Assembly (NCBI GenBank): GCA_002422375.1
Contig: DIUQ01000034.1
Coordinates: 1 to 24,382, forward strand
From: a bacterium UBA6154
GTDB taxonomy: Bacteria > Actinomycetota > Actinomycetes > S36-B12
Reading direction: 5' to 3'
DNA: 24,382 nucleotides
Shown: piece after piece, positions 15,104 through 22,690 of the stretch
Layout: the number at the start of each line of letters is the position of its first letter
Numbering within the stretch: the first letter of the stretch is position 1
The notes under the pieces: generated by a model
Database searches by the model: none
Told to the model about the DNA's origin: nothing
The model's input: only the letters and a program-made list of their open reading frames with translations
Position numbers and translations under genes: made by a program

Positions 15104-15195
15104 CCGTTGGTAGGGCGACCACCCGCCAACACTCACCGCGTACGCGGCCGCCCCTACCGGATCTCGATACGACGTTTCAGCGCCCGACCGGCCAC

Positions 15196-16737
15196 TCACT
15201 TGTTCGTCCTGACAGCAGCCACCGCGATCCGACGATGGGCGACGACGACCAGCCATGACGCGAGGCCGAACGTGACTACTCCTGCTATTGCCACAGTGTG
15301 CAGCGCCACGACTTGAGCTGCGTGCAGACCCTCTGCAGATCCGCTCAGCAATAGGGCGCTCGGTGCAGAAGTGACGTTGAGTTGCTGGGCCAGTTCCAGC
15401 ACGAAAGCACCCGATCGAATCTGCTCGGCAACATGTTGGGCAGAGGGCAGGTTCAATCCGCTTTCCTGAAGTTGCGCAGTCAAGTCCCGCGTGAAGGCAG
15501 TGAAGCCGATTGCGCCAATGCCCACTCCACCGACGATCCCTCCCAAACTCCACGTGGCACTCTTGATAGACGATGCCGCGCTCGATCCATCTGCGGGCGC
15601 CCTCTGCATGAGCGACTGGGTAAGTGGGCCCACCATGCCGGCTGCTGGTAGCGCGAAGATACTCAAGATCGCGACAGGGATCCAGATCGGTGAATCCGCA
15701 TCGACAAGGAGGAACGCAGACGACAAAACCGCCGCACCTCCCAGTGTGATGGCCGCCGCCCGCAGCGGCCCAATCCGCTCACTCATTCGACCTCCCAAGA
15801 TGCCACCGATGATCGCCAACACTTGGGGAACTCCGAGCAGGAGGGCCAACCCGACAACCTCCGTCGGGAATCGATACTGAAGGAAAAGATTTGTGAAGAA
15901 GAAGAGATTCGTGAGTGTGGCGAGGACAACTGCTGCGCACAGCAAAAGTGCCCCAGGTGAACGCAGGAGGCGCAAGTCCAGGCCCGATCGTCGCAGTCTG
16001 CGATGAAGCACGAGAGCACCGACGGCGCACGCAAGAGCCACCAACATCGCAACCATGGCCGCAAACGGGCTCCCCGCCAGCAAAGCTGCACCCAAACCGA
16101 CGCCGGCCAGTGCCGCGCCCGCAAGAAGCGGCGTCCAAGGCTCCCCCAGAACGCCGCCCGGGGTTCTAGGCAATCGGATTCGCCGGGCTGCGTACACAAC
16201 GACTGCAGCGATGACAACCCACGCGAGAGGGACGAGACGCCATGAAACACGAGTTGAAATGGTCGAAGCGAGGAGCGAGGCACATAGGAAAGAGGCTGGC
16301 ACCACAGCGGCGAAGTAGCCGAATAGTCGGCTTCTGATGTGCTCGTCCTCCGTCGACCGGGCGAGCACCGCCAGTCCCGTCACAGCGAGAGCGATGCCTC
16401 CGACACCGCCCACGGCCCTGCCCACAATGACCGTCGACCAGCTGCTGGACAGCGAGACGAGTACGGCACCCACAGCGAAGATGGCAGCAGCAATAATGAG
16501 CATGCGCCGAGCGCCAATGCGGTCACCCAGGCTTCCCACAAGGAAGACAGCCGTGAGGCTTGCGGCCGACGGAATGAGCGTGAGTCCTGTGATTTCATCA
16601 ACGGAGAGTCCTAATTCGGACTGCAACGGAACCATCATGAATTCAAAACTCGCCTGGGAAAACGTACCGGCGGCCGCTGCAAGGTAGGCAGCTGTAAGGA
16701 CACTTGCTCCAGCCTTCACAGCACTCGGCGCGGTCAC
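15196..16737 (-). CDS. MFS transporter, DHA2 (EmrB/QacA)-like, 14 TM
   Basis: This is a proton-driven drug- or metabolite-exporter type membrane protein of about 513 aa with roughly 14 hydrophobic helices. Motif A appears in the loop between helices 2 and 3 (GSLGDRIGARRM), motif B-like sequence follows (IVGRAVGGVGGIALAV), and a second-half copy of the A-like loop reads GGRMSERIGPLR. The last two helices are separated from the rest by a long loop of about 80 residues containing QLNVTSAPSAL. The frame runs up to 16839, but that would overlap the phosphoesterase gene; I prefer the GTG at 16737, which leaves a 40-bp gap. It lies between the phosphoesterase and the sulfotransferase in the same orientation and may export the product modified by the downstream enzymes. 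The substrate is not predictable. Confidence 0.88.
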   Translation of the reverse strand: MTAPSAVKAGASVLTAAYLAAAAGTFSQASFEFMMVPLQSELGLSVDEITGLTLIPSAASLTAVFLVGSLGDRIGARRMLIIAAAIFAVGAVLVSLSSSWSTVIVGRAVGGVGGIALAVTGLAVLARSTEDEHIRSRLFGYFAAVVPASFLCASLLASTISTRVSWRLVPLAWVVIAAVVVYAARRIRLPRTPGGVLGEPWTPLLAGAALAGVGLGAALLAGSPFAAMVAMLVALACAVGALVLHRRLRRSGLDLRLLRSPGALLLCAAVVLATLTNLFFFTNLFLQYRFPTEVVGLALLLGVPQVLAIIGGILGGRMSERIGPLRAAAITLGGAAVLSSAFLLVDADSPIWIPVAILSIFALPAAGMVGPLTQSLMQRAPADGSSAASSIKSATWSLGGIVGGVGIGAIGFTAFTRDLTAQLQESGLNLPSAQHVAEQIRSGAFVLELAQQLNVTSAPSALLLSGSAEGLHAAQVVALHTVAIAGVVTFGLASWLVVVAHRRIAVAAVRTNK

Positions 16738-16777
16738 GTAACTGGCCCCACGCGTCCGATCTTCCGCACCAAGGCGC

Positions 16778-18217
16778 TTACAGGTCCCGGCACTGCATCT
16801 TCTTGTCGACCAACGCACATGTCGCGAAAATTCCACCACTCGGATTCCGCATCTGCATATTCCATCCTGTACCCGATCCCGGCGTCGCGGTTACGTAACC
16901 GAATCGGATTGCCATCCACGATGATTTCGGTGCCGGGTAGGAAACTCCGGGGAACGTCGGTCCTGTGGCACCAATCGGTGCATTACCCGGCTCAAGCAAG
17001 GTCCCCCCATTACCGACTATGAATTGAGTCGGAATACCAGGGATGTTGATGGTCTGCGCTAAGTGGATGTGAGAAGAAAGGATCATCTGGTACGGATCGA
17101 GTAGCCCAACGCTGGCTACCGTCTCGTCGGCGGCGATCCAACCGCCATCCGGTGAGCAGTCATCACTCGGCTGCCACCCCACAATCGGTCGATGTACTAA
17201 CAACCACGATTCCGAACCCCTAGCCAACGCTTGCGCCCGCTCGAACCGGGTTCGTTGCACCGGGACGATGCTCGTCGGTTCGCAATCCTCGTCACCAGCA
17301 GAGTCCACGACCACCAATCGCAATCTACGATCCGTATCTACCTGAAGATCAGCAGCGAAGGTCGGTGTCAGGTTGTTCACGGGGACGCTTAGTTTTCCAT
17401 CCAGCCCCATGGTGGGCGCGCATTCGCCTTCGGTTCCTTTGCGTGGATCCATGTAGATGAAGTAACCATTGCCACCGCGAGAACATTCCTCATGGTTGCC
17501 GCGAGTGACGACGATCGGAGCAGACGCCAACATCGGTGCCATCGGGATGAAAACGTCAGCAGCCCAGCTGTAGGCGGTGTCCTTGAATGGCATCCCCGGA
17601 ATCGGCGCCGGCGAGCCACCACACAGTTCTTCTTTGCCTGTAGGACAGGCCGCTTCTCGATAGAAGAAGTCGCCGGTGAACACAACTACGTCTGGCTCAT
17701 CTCGAGCGATCGACGTAGCGATCTTCACTAATGGCCATTCATCGATGTCCGCACAGTCTTGGAAGTTGCTGCCCTTCATGCGACAACCCGTGTCACCAAG
17801 AATGACCATATTGTCGATACTTGCTGGCATCGCTGATGGAATTTCTGTCGTTCCAATTTTGGCCTCGCCCATTCCGGCAGGAATGTCAGCAGTGCACGCC
17901 ATCAGAGCAGCGAAGGCAGCACCCGTTTCTTCGGGAGCCTTTCGCTCAATCATGGGCAGCGACGAATGACGCCCATCGTCATGAGTGAGTCGAAGGCGAG
18001 GGCACTGTGACCCTGCTGGAACCACAGCACGAGCCACCAAGCCAGAAGGTGACGCACCGATCGGCGCGACCAACGTGTACGCGGCCACCGGCTGCACGTG
18101 CGTTCCAACCGCGGCGGAGGTGTTGATACCTACTGTGAGAGCGATGATCGATATAGCCGCCGTCAAGCGGACGATTGCGTTGCGCACAGTTAAAAAGCCT
18201 AAAGATAAATAGTGCAT
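16778..18217 (-). CDS. Exported calcineurin-like metallophosphoesterase
   Basis: This 479-aa secreted protein of the calcineurin-like phosphoesterase superfamily probably hydrolyses phosphoesters outside the cell using two metal ions. Residues 8-37 form a signal peptide with an AAVG end. The metal-binding motifs appear in order: GDTG at 141-144 (in place of the usual D-x-H, so one ligand is changed or displaced), GD at 182-183 in VVFTGDFFY, GNHE at 240-243, His342 in LLVHRP, and SSHIH with His383 and His385 in place of GHxH. Many Cys residues suggest disulfides. I chose the ATG at 18217; a GTG at 18241 in frame would start inside the GC dyad. It is the first gene of the cluster leading to the MFS, sulfotransferase and methyltransferase genes. 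The layout is reminiscent of acid phosphatase-like or nucleotidase-like members, but the substrate is unknown. Confidence 0.88.
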   Translation of the reverse strand: MHYLSLGFLTVRNAIVRLTAAISIIALTVGINTSAAVGTHVQPVAAYTLVAPIGASPSGLVARAVVPAGSQCPRLRLTHDDGRHSSLPMIERKAPEETGAAFAALMACTADIPAGMGEAKIGTTEIPSAMPASIDNMVILGDTGCRMKGSNFQDCADIDEWPLVKIATSIARDEPDVVVFTGDFFYREAACPTGKEELCGGSPAPIPGMPFKDTAYSWAADVFIPMAPMLASAPIVVTRGNHEECSRGGNGYFIYMDPRKGTEGECAPTMGLDGKLSVPVNNLTPTFAADLQVDTDRRLRLVVVDSAGDEDCEPTSIVPVQRTRFERAQALARGSESWLLVHRPIVGWQPSDDCSPDGGWIAADETVASVGLLDPYQMILSSHIHLAQTINIPGIPTQFIVGNGGTLLEPGNAPIGATGPTFPGVSYPAPKSSWMAIRFGYVTATPGSGTGWNMQMRNPSGGIFATCALVDKKMQCRDL

Positions 18218-18240
18218 CCATCTGTTATTTCCGGCCCTCA

Positions 18241-18255
18241 CCCCCGAACAGGGGG
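18241..18255. promoter_or_regulatory. GC dyad, site E (perfect C5-GAACA-G5)
   Basis: CCCCCGAACAGGGGG is a perfect 5-bp inverted repeat 23 bp upstream of the phosphoesterase start. It differs from site D by one base in the spacer. A possible CATAAT -10 box lies upstream of it on the minus strand, so here the dyad could sit just downstream of a promoter (repression) or beside another promoter nearer the gene. The mode of action cannot be fixed from the sequence. Confidence 0.6.
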
Positions 18256-18289
18256 TTCCAACCGCACGGTTAAATTATGAACATGATCG

Positions 18290-18501
18290 TCGTGCCCTCG
18301 GCATCCTGCCAGCAACGCCCGTCGACGTTGGGTTGCATGGACACCACCCCTCGCGACAGGAGCCTCGACGAGCGTCCACGCACCGTGATGACCACGACCC
18401 CCGGCCTGGGCAATCACCTCGTAGCCCCATGAGGAGACCACCGCAGCCAGCGCCGTGCGAGTGAAGTCGTCATCATCGACGACCAGCACCCCACCGTCCA
18501 A
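18290..18501 (-). pseudogene. Decayed response-regulator receiver gene
   Basis: From a TTG at 18501, preceded by AGGAG, the minus strand reads the first third of a receiver domain: VLVVDDDDFTRTALAAVV, then WGYEVIAQAGG. The frame then becomes nonsense; a shifted frame recovers a worn phosphoacceptor-like segment (VSMQPNVDG) near 18335, so at least one frameshift has occurred. The conserved Ser/Thr and Lys strands and any output domain are missing. It resembles the N-terminus of the regulator at 20744-21376 in general form but is not close enough to call a copy. It lies between the phosphoesterase promoter and the tRNA-derived repeat, so it may have been broken when that boundary formed. Confidence 0.6.
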
Positions 18502-18586
18502 CGCGCTTCTCCTCAACCCCGTGGCTGTGGTGACGCATGCCGGACCTACACCAGCTGGCGGCAGTGCATTCTTCACATATCTGGGG

Positions 18587-18650
18587 TAGGGCGGGTCGGG
18601 CTCGAACCGGCGACGACCGAATTATGAGTTGCGCGCAACGGTTTCACAGC
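18587..18650 (-). repeat. Att-like direct repeat, copy 2: tRNA-Met 3'-half remnant
   Basis: On the minus strand this reads an anticodon loop CTCATAA (anticodon CAT, Met), the 3' anticodon stem, a T arm with one C-A mismatch, and the 3' acceptor strand ending CCGCCCTACC. The 5' half of the tRNA is absent: the sequence before the anticodon (GTGAAACC, then TTGCGCGCAA) does not pair as a D arm or 5' acceptor and is shared with copy 1. It therefore is not a functional tRNA but a recombination scar of tRNA 3' end plus element sequence. With copy 1 it brackets about 18.4 kb. Orientation predicts that the intact tRNA-Met donor lies to the right of the window. Confidence 0.75.
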
Positions 18651-19065
18651 ATTGCTAGGCGACTCAGACTGTGACCGGCTCGCCTCACCGAGCGTGAGAA
18701 TTAGGGATCCTGGTGATTCAAGGTGTGTCAGTAAGAGCCATATCGACTGCTGTTAGAAAAGCGTTAGAAAAAAGGAGTTGCGTCAGCACTTACAAGTCCA
18801 AGTGCTCCTCCCCCACCCGAACCTACGCATTACGAGTGCTTCACAAACCCTTCGTATGTCACTTATACGCATGATTATGGCAGTAAGGGAAGCTCACTGT
18901 CACCGCAACCGTTCGGCAAAGTTCGCTCACGTTCCATCCGAGTTCCATCCCGGATTGCGACCGACTCTTGCGCCATGAAGATGGACTGAATAATCGTCGA
19001 AACTGTTCTCGCGGGTCAAAGCCAGCCTTAGATCGCCAAGCCAAGCGCTCTCTGATCTGGTCGAG
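18651..19065. other. Intergenic region right of the att-like repeat
   Basis: No supported gene lies here. There is a perfect 7-bp hairpin at 18785-18806 (AGCACTT, 8-base loop, AAGTGCT) and, on the minus strand, a run of six T 11 bases after it. It could serve as a late terminator for the minus-strand kinase gene ending at 19066, although it is about 260 bp downstream. Open frames here lack start signals and domain features. Confidence 0.4.
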
Positions 19066-20757
19066 TTAATCGATACGGACGGTCACAATGCAGCCACCGT
19101 CGCTACTAGCTGAACGCGACCAGTCACCATGGCTCACAGTGTCGAGCAGACTCGACCCGAGCCCCGCACTAACAGCGGGCGAGACGCCGCAGCCGTTATC
19201 GGACACGACAAGGAACCAGCAACTCTCACAACGACGAAGTTCAACGTCAATCCGCGTAGCACCCCCGTGCCGGAATGCATTCGACAGGCACTCCTCGAGA
19301 ACATCACCCACATCACGTACTCGATCAGCGGGGATCATTCCCGCATCTGCCGAGATTTCGACCTCCATCAGTGCGCACCACGGAGCGCTCACTTCACGAG
19401 CGAGTTGTTCAGCCGACACTGTTGTGACAACCGAAGTGGTAGCGAGCCGTTCGATTCCATCATCCAGAGCCTGACGAGCCAAGGCCGTTGAGTCAATCAG
19501 TGATCGCTGCGCCACCGCAAGCCTGCCCTGGACCACACCATGCAAAACCGAGGCGACTTCCTTTGCCAATTGCGCTCGTTGCTGCCCTTGGGAGCGCAGT
19601 TCGACTTCACGCGCATCTATGCCTTCCTGAAGCCGCCGGATCACCGACTCGGACTGCCGCACCGCCCCCTCAACCAAACTCACCGCGAGGGTTATCGACG
19701 TCAACCGCACCGCAGACGTCACCATGAGCGGCACTTCACTTGCCAGATCTCGCCCTCCAGCGAGCCACAATGCCACCAGAACTGCGAGACTGCCGCCGAT
19801 CAAGTTTCCAAGAATGAAGATCAACGGTCCAAGGCTTGGTCGAACCCGGGTAATCCGATTGCCAAGCGTGAAGACAATGAGGAGTACGACGGTCCCCAAC
19901 ACACTCGAGATAACGCCGACTTGGAATGACTCCCGTTCAATAAGGGCCAGGAATGAAGACGGCAACCAAAACAACAGCGCAGCCGCAATGGGCAACGGTT
20001 GGTAGCGCAGGCTCGCCGTAAGCACCTGTCGGAAGCGAACCTGAATGCTGCTAGCAGGCGCCACGGATGCGGCCCAGAGTTCATGCGCTTGCCCACGCAC
20101 ATCGCGTGCGACATCCGGGACCGTCGAGGAATCCGCAGCTAGCCGATCCGCAAGTTCCCTTAATCGCTTTAGTACCGGATTTGTCAGCGCATCACGTAGA
20201 GCGAGGCTCGCACCCAGTTCTTCAGATTGGCGTTTCACCAATTCCGCTTGCTGCTCCAGTAGCCGTGAGCGCTCACTTCGATAGCGGTTCAGTATGGACA
20301 GTGCCATGGCAAGGAAGGGCATTCCAATTCCGAGTTGTGTTGCGCCTGTTGCCATCCGAATCGCGAGAAGCGGCCAGAGTTGCCTCGGAGAGTCCAGGGT
20401 GCCGACTTGATTCGCGAGTAGGACCACCGTCGCAGATCGCGCCGCCCCGCTAGTAATTCCCAGCAGCACCACCAGCCAAATGGGTACCGGTCGCTCGTTT
20501 CGATTCCGCAGCACAGTCACAGCAGCCACAAGCCAGACACCACCCATCACAGCAAGTGATGCTGACGAGATAGCAGCCAGCTGCAAGACTTGTTGCGCAT
20601 TTGCCACCCGCACGTCCGTGAAAGCCGCCAAGAGCGCCACTGGAGTGACGATAAAGAAACCGACAAGGCTCACTGCCCATCGACCACCAATGTGCTCGCG
20701 CCAGGTCAGCCCAAGGATTACGCGGGGAAATCTCGGTGCGAGATTACGAAGGTCCAC
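19066..20757 (-). CDS. Membrane sensor histidine kinase
   Basis: This 563-aa kinase is probably the partner of the regulator at 20744-21376. Its GTG start at 20757 overlaps the regulator's stop by 14 bp; the longer frame from 20910 would lie inside the regulator gene. The first ~165 residues hold about four membrane helices, followed by a coiled segment (about 165-235) and a second set of four helices (about 245-370). The phosphoacceptor is probably His406 in EVASVLHGVVQGRL, an H-box resembling the HisKA_3 group though with Gly in place of the usual Asp/Glu. The HATPase domain shows N-box Asn493 in EECLSNAFRHGG, a G1-like VVSDNGCGV, GLGSSLLD, and ends with the GGCIVTVRID strand. Two separate membrane blocks around a central soluble part echo the kinase at 3516. 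The signal is unknown. Confidence 0.87.
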   Translation of the reverse strand: MDLRNLAPRFPRVILGLTWREHIGGRWAVSLVGFFIVTPVALLAAFTDVRVANAQQVLQLAAISSASLAVMGGVWLVAAVTVLRNRNERPVPIWLVVLLGITSGAARSATVVLLANQVGTLDSPRQLWPLLAIRMATGATQLGIGMPFLAMALSILNRYRSERSRLLEQQAELVKRQSEELGASLALRDALTNPVLKRLRELADRLAADSSTVPDVARDVRGQAHELWAASVAPASSIQVRFRQVLTASLRYQPLPIAAALLFWLPSSFLALIERESFQVGVISSVLGTVVLLIVFTLGNRITRVRPSLGPLIFILGNLIGGSLAVLVALWLAGGRDLASEVPLMVTSAVRLTSITLAVSLVEGAVRQSESVIRRLQEGIDAREVELRSQGQQRAQLAKEVASVLHGVVQGRLAVAQRSLIDSTALARQALDDGIERLATTSVVTTVSAEQLAREVSAPWCALMEVEISADAGMIPADRVRDVGDVLEECLSNAFRHGGATRIDVELRRCESCWFLVVSDNGCGVSPAVSAGLGSSLLDTVSHGDWSRSASSDGGCIVTVRID

Positions 20758-21376
20758 GGCCAAAGCCCGCCATCCGGTAGTACTCCCGCGCAAGCGCCAC
20801 CCGTTGGTTCGTGCCTTCAACTTGACCGAGGTGCAAGGCATCGGCGATCCGCCGAATCGTCTTCTCCACTGCGGAGACCTCCACCACCCGTAATCGTGCG
20901 ATCTCAGCATTGGACAGGCCTGCAGCTAGGAACCGCAGCGTCTCAGCCTGCAATGCCGTCAAATTCACCCGCGGAACCTCTCCCCCCTCGTCGCATCCAT
21001 CGATTGCTGCAGCCAAGATTGCAGTGTCCTCAAGAGACTGCTTCACCACATACGCACATCGTTCCGGCATGTTAGTCAACCGCGAATCCAACAGACGTGG
21101 GTCTTCGAATGACGTTAAGAAGACGATGCCTACTCCAGGCTTAGCGCGACGCATGCCCACTGCAAGGTCGGCTCCTGTCGGGCCAGCACCTAGGTCTAGA
21201 TCAAGAAGCGCAACATCAGGTAGACACGAGCGAAACGCTTCGATCGCCTCGATAGCAGTGCCAACGCTGGCCACTACATCGAATTCGTGGAAGCGCAACG
21301 CGCTCGTCACGGTTGCCCGCACGAAGGCTTCGTCTTCGACGACAAGTACGGATGTCACATCACAACTATGCCGCAT
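20744..21376 (-). CDS. Response regulator with LuxR-type HTH
   Basis: This is a 210-aa cytoplasmic transcriptional regulator. The receiver domain has the acidic pair E14-D15, phosphoacceptor D59 in ALLDLDLG, the conserved Thr in VFLTSFED and the Lys in YVVKQS. The C-terminal helix-turn-helix is LTALQAETLRFLAAGLSNAEIARL followed by recognition-helix sequence SAVEKTIRRIADAL, with Glu-Lys in the position where LuxR proteins often have Thr-Val-Lys. The ATG at 21376 has GGAG nine bases upstream; a GTG six codons later is possible. It overlaps the kinase gene by 14 bp, so they form an operon. The palindrome at 21433-21444, 57 bp upstream and between it and the divergent secreted protein, is a possible operator. 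Confidence 0.9.
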   Translation of the reverse strand: MRHSCDVTSVLVVEDEAFVRATVTSALRFHEFDVVASVGTAIEAIEAFRSCLPDVALLDLDLGAGPTGADLAVGMRRAKPGVGIVFLTSFEDPRLLDSRLTNMPERCAYVVKQSLEDTAILAAAIDGCDEGGEVPRVNLTALQAETLRFLAAGLSNAEIARLRVVEVSAVEKTIRRIADALHLGQVEGTNQRVALAREYYRMAGFGRGPS

Positions 21377-21432
21377 GACCCATTACTCCGGGTGCAAACT
21401 ACGACTCGTGACTAGTTCTCGAATAAAAATGT

Positions 21433-21444
21433 CTGGTTAACCAG
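21433..21444. promoter_or_regulatory. Perfect 12-bp palindrome in a divergent promoter region
   Basis: CTGGTTAACCAG is fully symmetrical and lies midway between the response regulator (starts at 21376, minus) and the secreted protein (starts at 21509, plus). A second inverted repeat (AGTCC, 2-bp gap, GGACT) follows at 21462-21473. Either could be a binding site for the adjacent regulator. This is positional inference. Confidence 0.4.
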
Positions 21445-21472
21445 CCAGTTTCCACGATTACAGTCCCAGGAC

Positions 21473-21501
21473 TTGGCCTGGTGACAACCGGCACGCATTA
21501 T
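21473..21501 (+). promoter_or_regulatory. Possible promoter of a leaderless transcript
   Basis: TTGGCC at 21473-21478 and CATTAT at 21496-21501 are 17 bp apart, and the expected transcription start falls on or next to the ATG at 21509. No ribosome binding site is visible before that ATG, which fits a leaderless mRNA, common in actinobacteria. Confidence 0.35.
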
Positions 21502-21508
21502 TGCTCGC

Positions 21509-22432
21509 ATGTCAAGTCATGCGTTTCGACGGATCACCTTCGGTGCGGTTGCAGCTGTGATGTCCTGTGCTCTTATTACGCAGATTGCGCACGCGAGCAC
21601 GCTGGACATCGATTACTTAACACCCAACGTCAACAATTACTACACAGGCTTGCCATCATCGGAAAAAATCGGACAGTCCTTCATCCCAAACATTTCCGGT
21701 CAATTGACATCCGTCGGGTTCGTTGTGCAGCGCAACGACTGTCGTGGCTGTAGCTCACTAACCATCGCGGTGGAAGGTGCCGACGCCAATAAGCTCCCCA
21801 ATGGCACACGGCTTGCCACTGAGTCCATCACTCACTACGCCCTACCGGGTATTCCCGGTCAAGTCACCACCGTCAACTTCACAACACCCACATCGGTCGA
21901 AGCAGGCAACCGGTACACCCTCGTGCTTGAGGCTGACGCCGGTGCCAGATACACCTGGTATTACGCCGATGATCTCTATACCGGTGAAGTCTGGGCATCA
22001 CGGGGAAGCGGAACTTGGAGCTCCCCCCAAACGGCTAACACACCAGCATTTGGCATCTACATCACCGCGACCCAACCAACCCCAGCCGCTGAGGCACCAA
22101 CTTCATGGGCACCTACGTTCGAAGTTGTACTAGCCCCAACTGATGGCACCACCTGTGTGAATTCAAGGGAATTGGCAACAGGTGGCGCATGGCTCACTCT
22201 TCCTGGTGCACATGACTGCACACCACCTGCATCGAAGGCCGGGGCGACATTGCTCGGTTGGTCCACCACACCGGACTTCCCCGTCGCAATCGCGCAGCGT
22301 CAGATCGACAACGGTTGGGGTGCCTACGAGACTTTCGACGACAGCGGCCAACTCACCGGGGTCTTCATTCCCGCCGGCGGCTACATGTTGCTGTCCATCG
22401 ACACGAACCTGTATCCGATTTGGAGCGAGTGA
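21509..22432 (+). CDS. Secreted protein with choice-anchor-like domain
   Basis: This is a 307-aa exported protein. A signal peptide (residues 1-29, ending AHA) precedes a beta-rich domain (about 30-190). The segment KIGQSFIPNISGQLTSVGF, the later TLVLEADAG and the closing AFGIYITAT resemble the bacterial choice-anchor R-type sandwich, in which an opening GQSFTP-like strand is followed by jelly-roll strands. A conserved-looking Cys pair (DCRGC) lies near 77-80. The C-terminal part (about 200-307) has two further Cys residues and a block around LGWSTTPDFPVAIAQRQIDN and AYETFDDSGQL that I cannot assign to a named fold. No anchor or membrane helix follows. It is divergently placed from the regulator/kinase pair and could be its target. 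Function is unknown; a surface or extracellular binding role is a guess. Confidence 0.75.
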   Translation: MSSHAFRRITFGAVAAVMSCALITQIAHASTLDIDYLTPNVNNYYTGLPSSEKIGQSFIPNISGQLTSVGFVVQRNDCRGCSSLTIAVEGADANKLPNGTRLATESITHYALPGIPGQVTTVNFTTPTSVEAGNRYTLVLEADAGARYTWYYADDLYTGEVWASRGSGTWSSPQTANTPAFGIYITATQPTPAAEAPTSWAPTFEVVLAPTDGTTCVNSRELATGGAWLTLPGAHDCTPPASKAGATLLGWSTTPDFPVAIAQRQIDNGWGAYETFDDSGQLTGVFIPAGGYMLLSIDTNLYPIWSE

Positions 22433-22453
22433 ACTTTTCGGCATACTCGTCTC

Positions 22454-22690
22454 TCATGATGGGACACCCCCGGCGAATTCATTGCGCAGGTCTACTTGGA
22501 GCCTTTCGGTGTGAGTGGCCGTGAGCTCGCCGGACTGATGGGCCTGGCGGATGGCCAAGCGGAGTTGCGCCGGGTCCGTCCCCAGCTCGCGACAGTCCTC
22601 GATGGTGCGCGCGACGGTGGTCACCGGAAGTCCGTCAACCATCGTCACGTCACCAGTTGGGAGGTCCCTGCGATGACACCGGGTTGGAAA
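22454..22690 (-). pseudogene. AbiEi-type antitoxin, C-terminal remnant
   Basis: The minus strand reads CHRRDLPTGDVTMVDGLPVT, then TVARTIEDC and a helical LRLAIRQAHQSGEL segment. This matches the central strand-turn and helical part of AbiEi-family (type IV toxin-antitoxin) regulators, whose hallmark is a D-x-L-P...V-D-G-L-P-V-T-T-x-x-R-T motif. The N-terminal winged helix is missing: upstream of about 22680 the sequence belongs to the truncated phosphoesterase in another frame. The longer open frame running up to 22906 is a shadow of that gene. No AbiEii-type nucleotidyltransferase follows. It is a fragment joined to foreign sequence. Confidence 0.7.

Noticed and set aside
15104..15553. 150-codon N-terminal extension of the sulfotransferase
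   Set aside because: It lies opposite no gene but inside the MFS gene in another frame, is rich in Arg, Ser and Cys, and has no family similarity; the family motif begins just after the ATG at 15103.
18587..18661. Complete functional tRNA-Met
   Set aside because: Only the 3' half matches; no 5' acceptor strand or D arm precedes the anticodon and the T stem has a mismatch.
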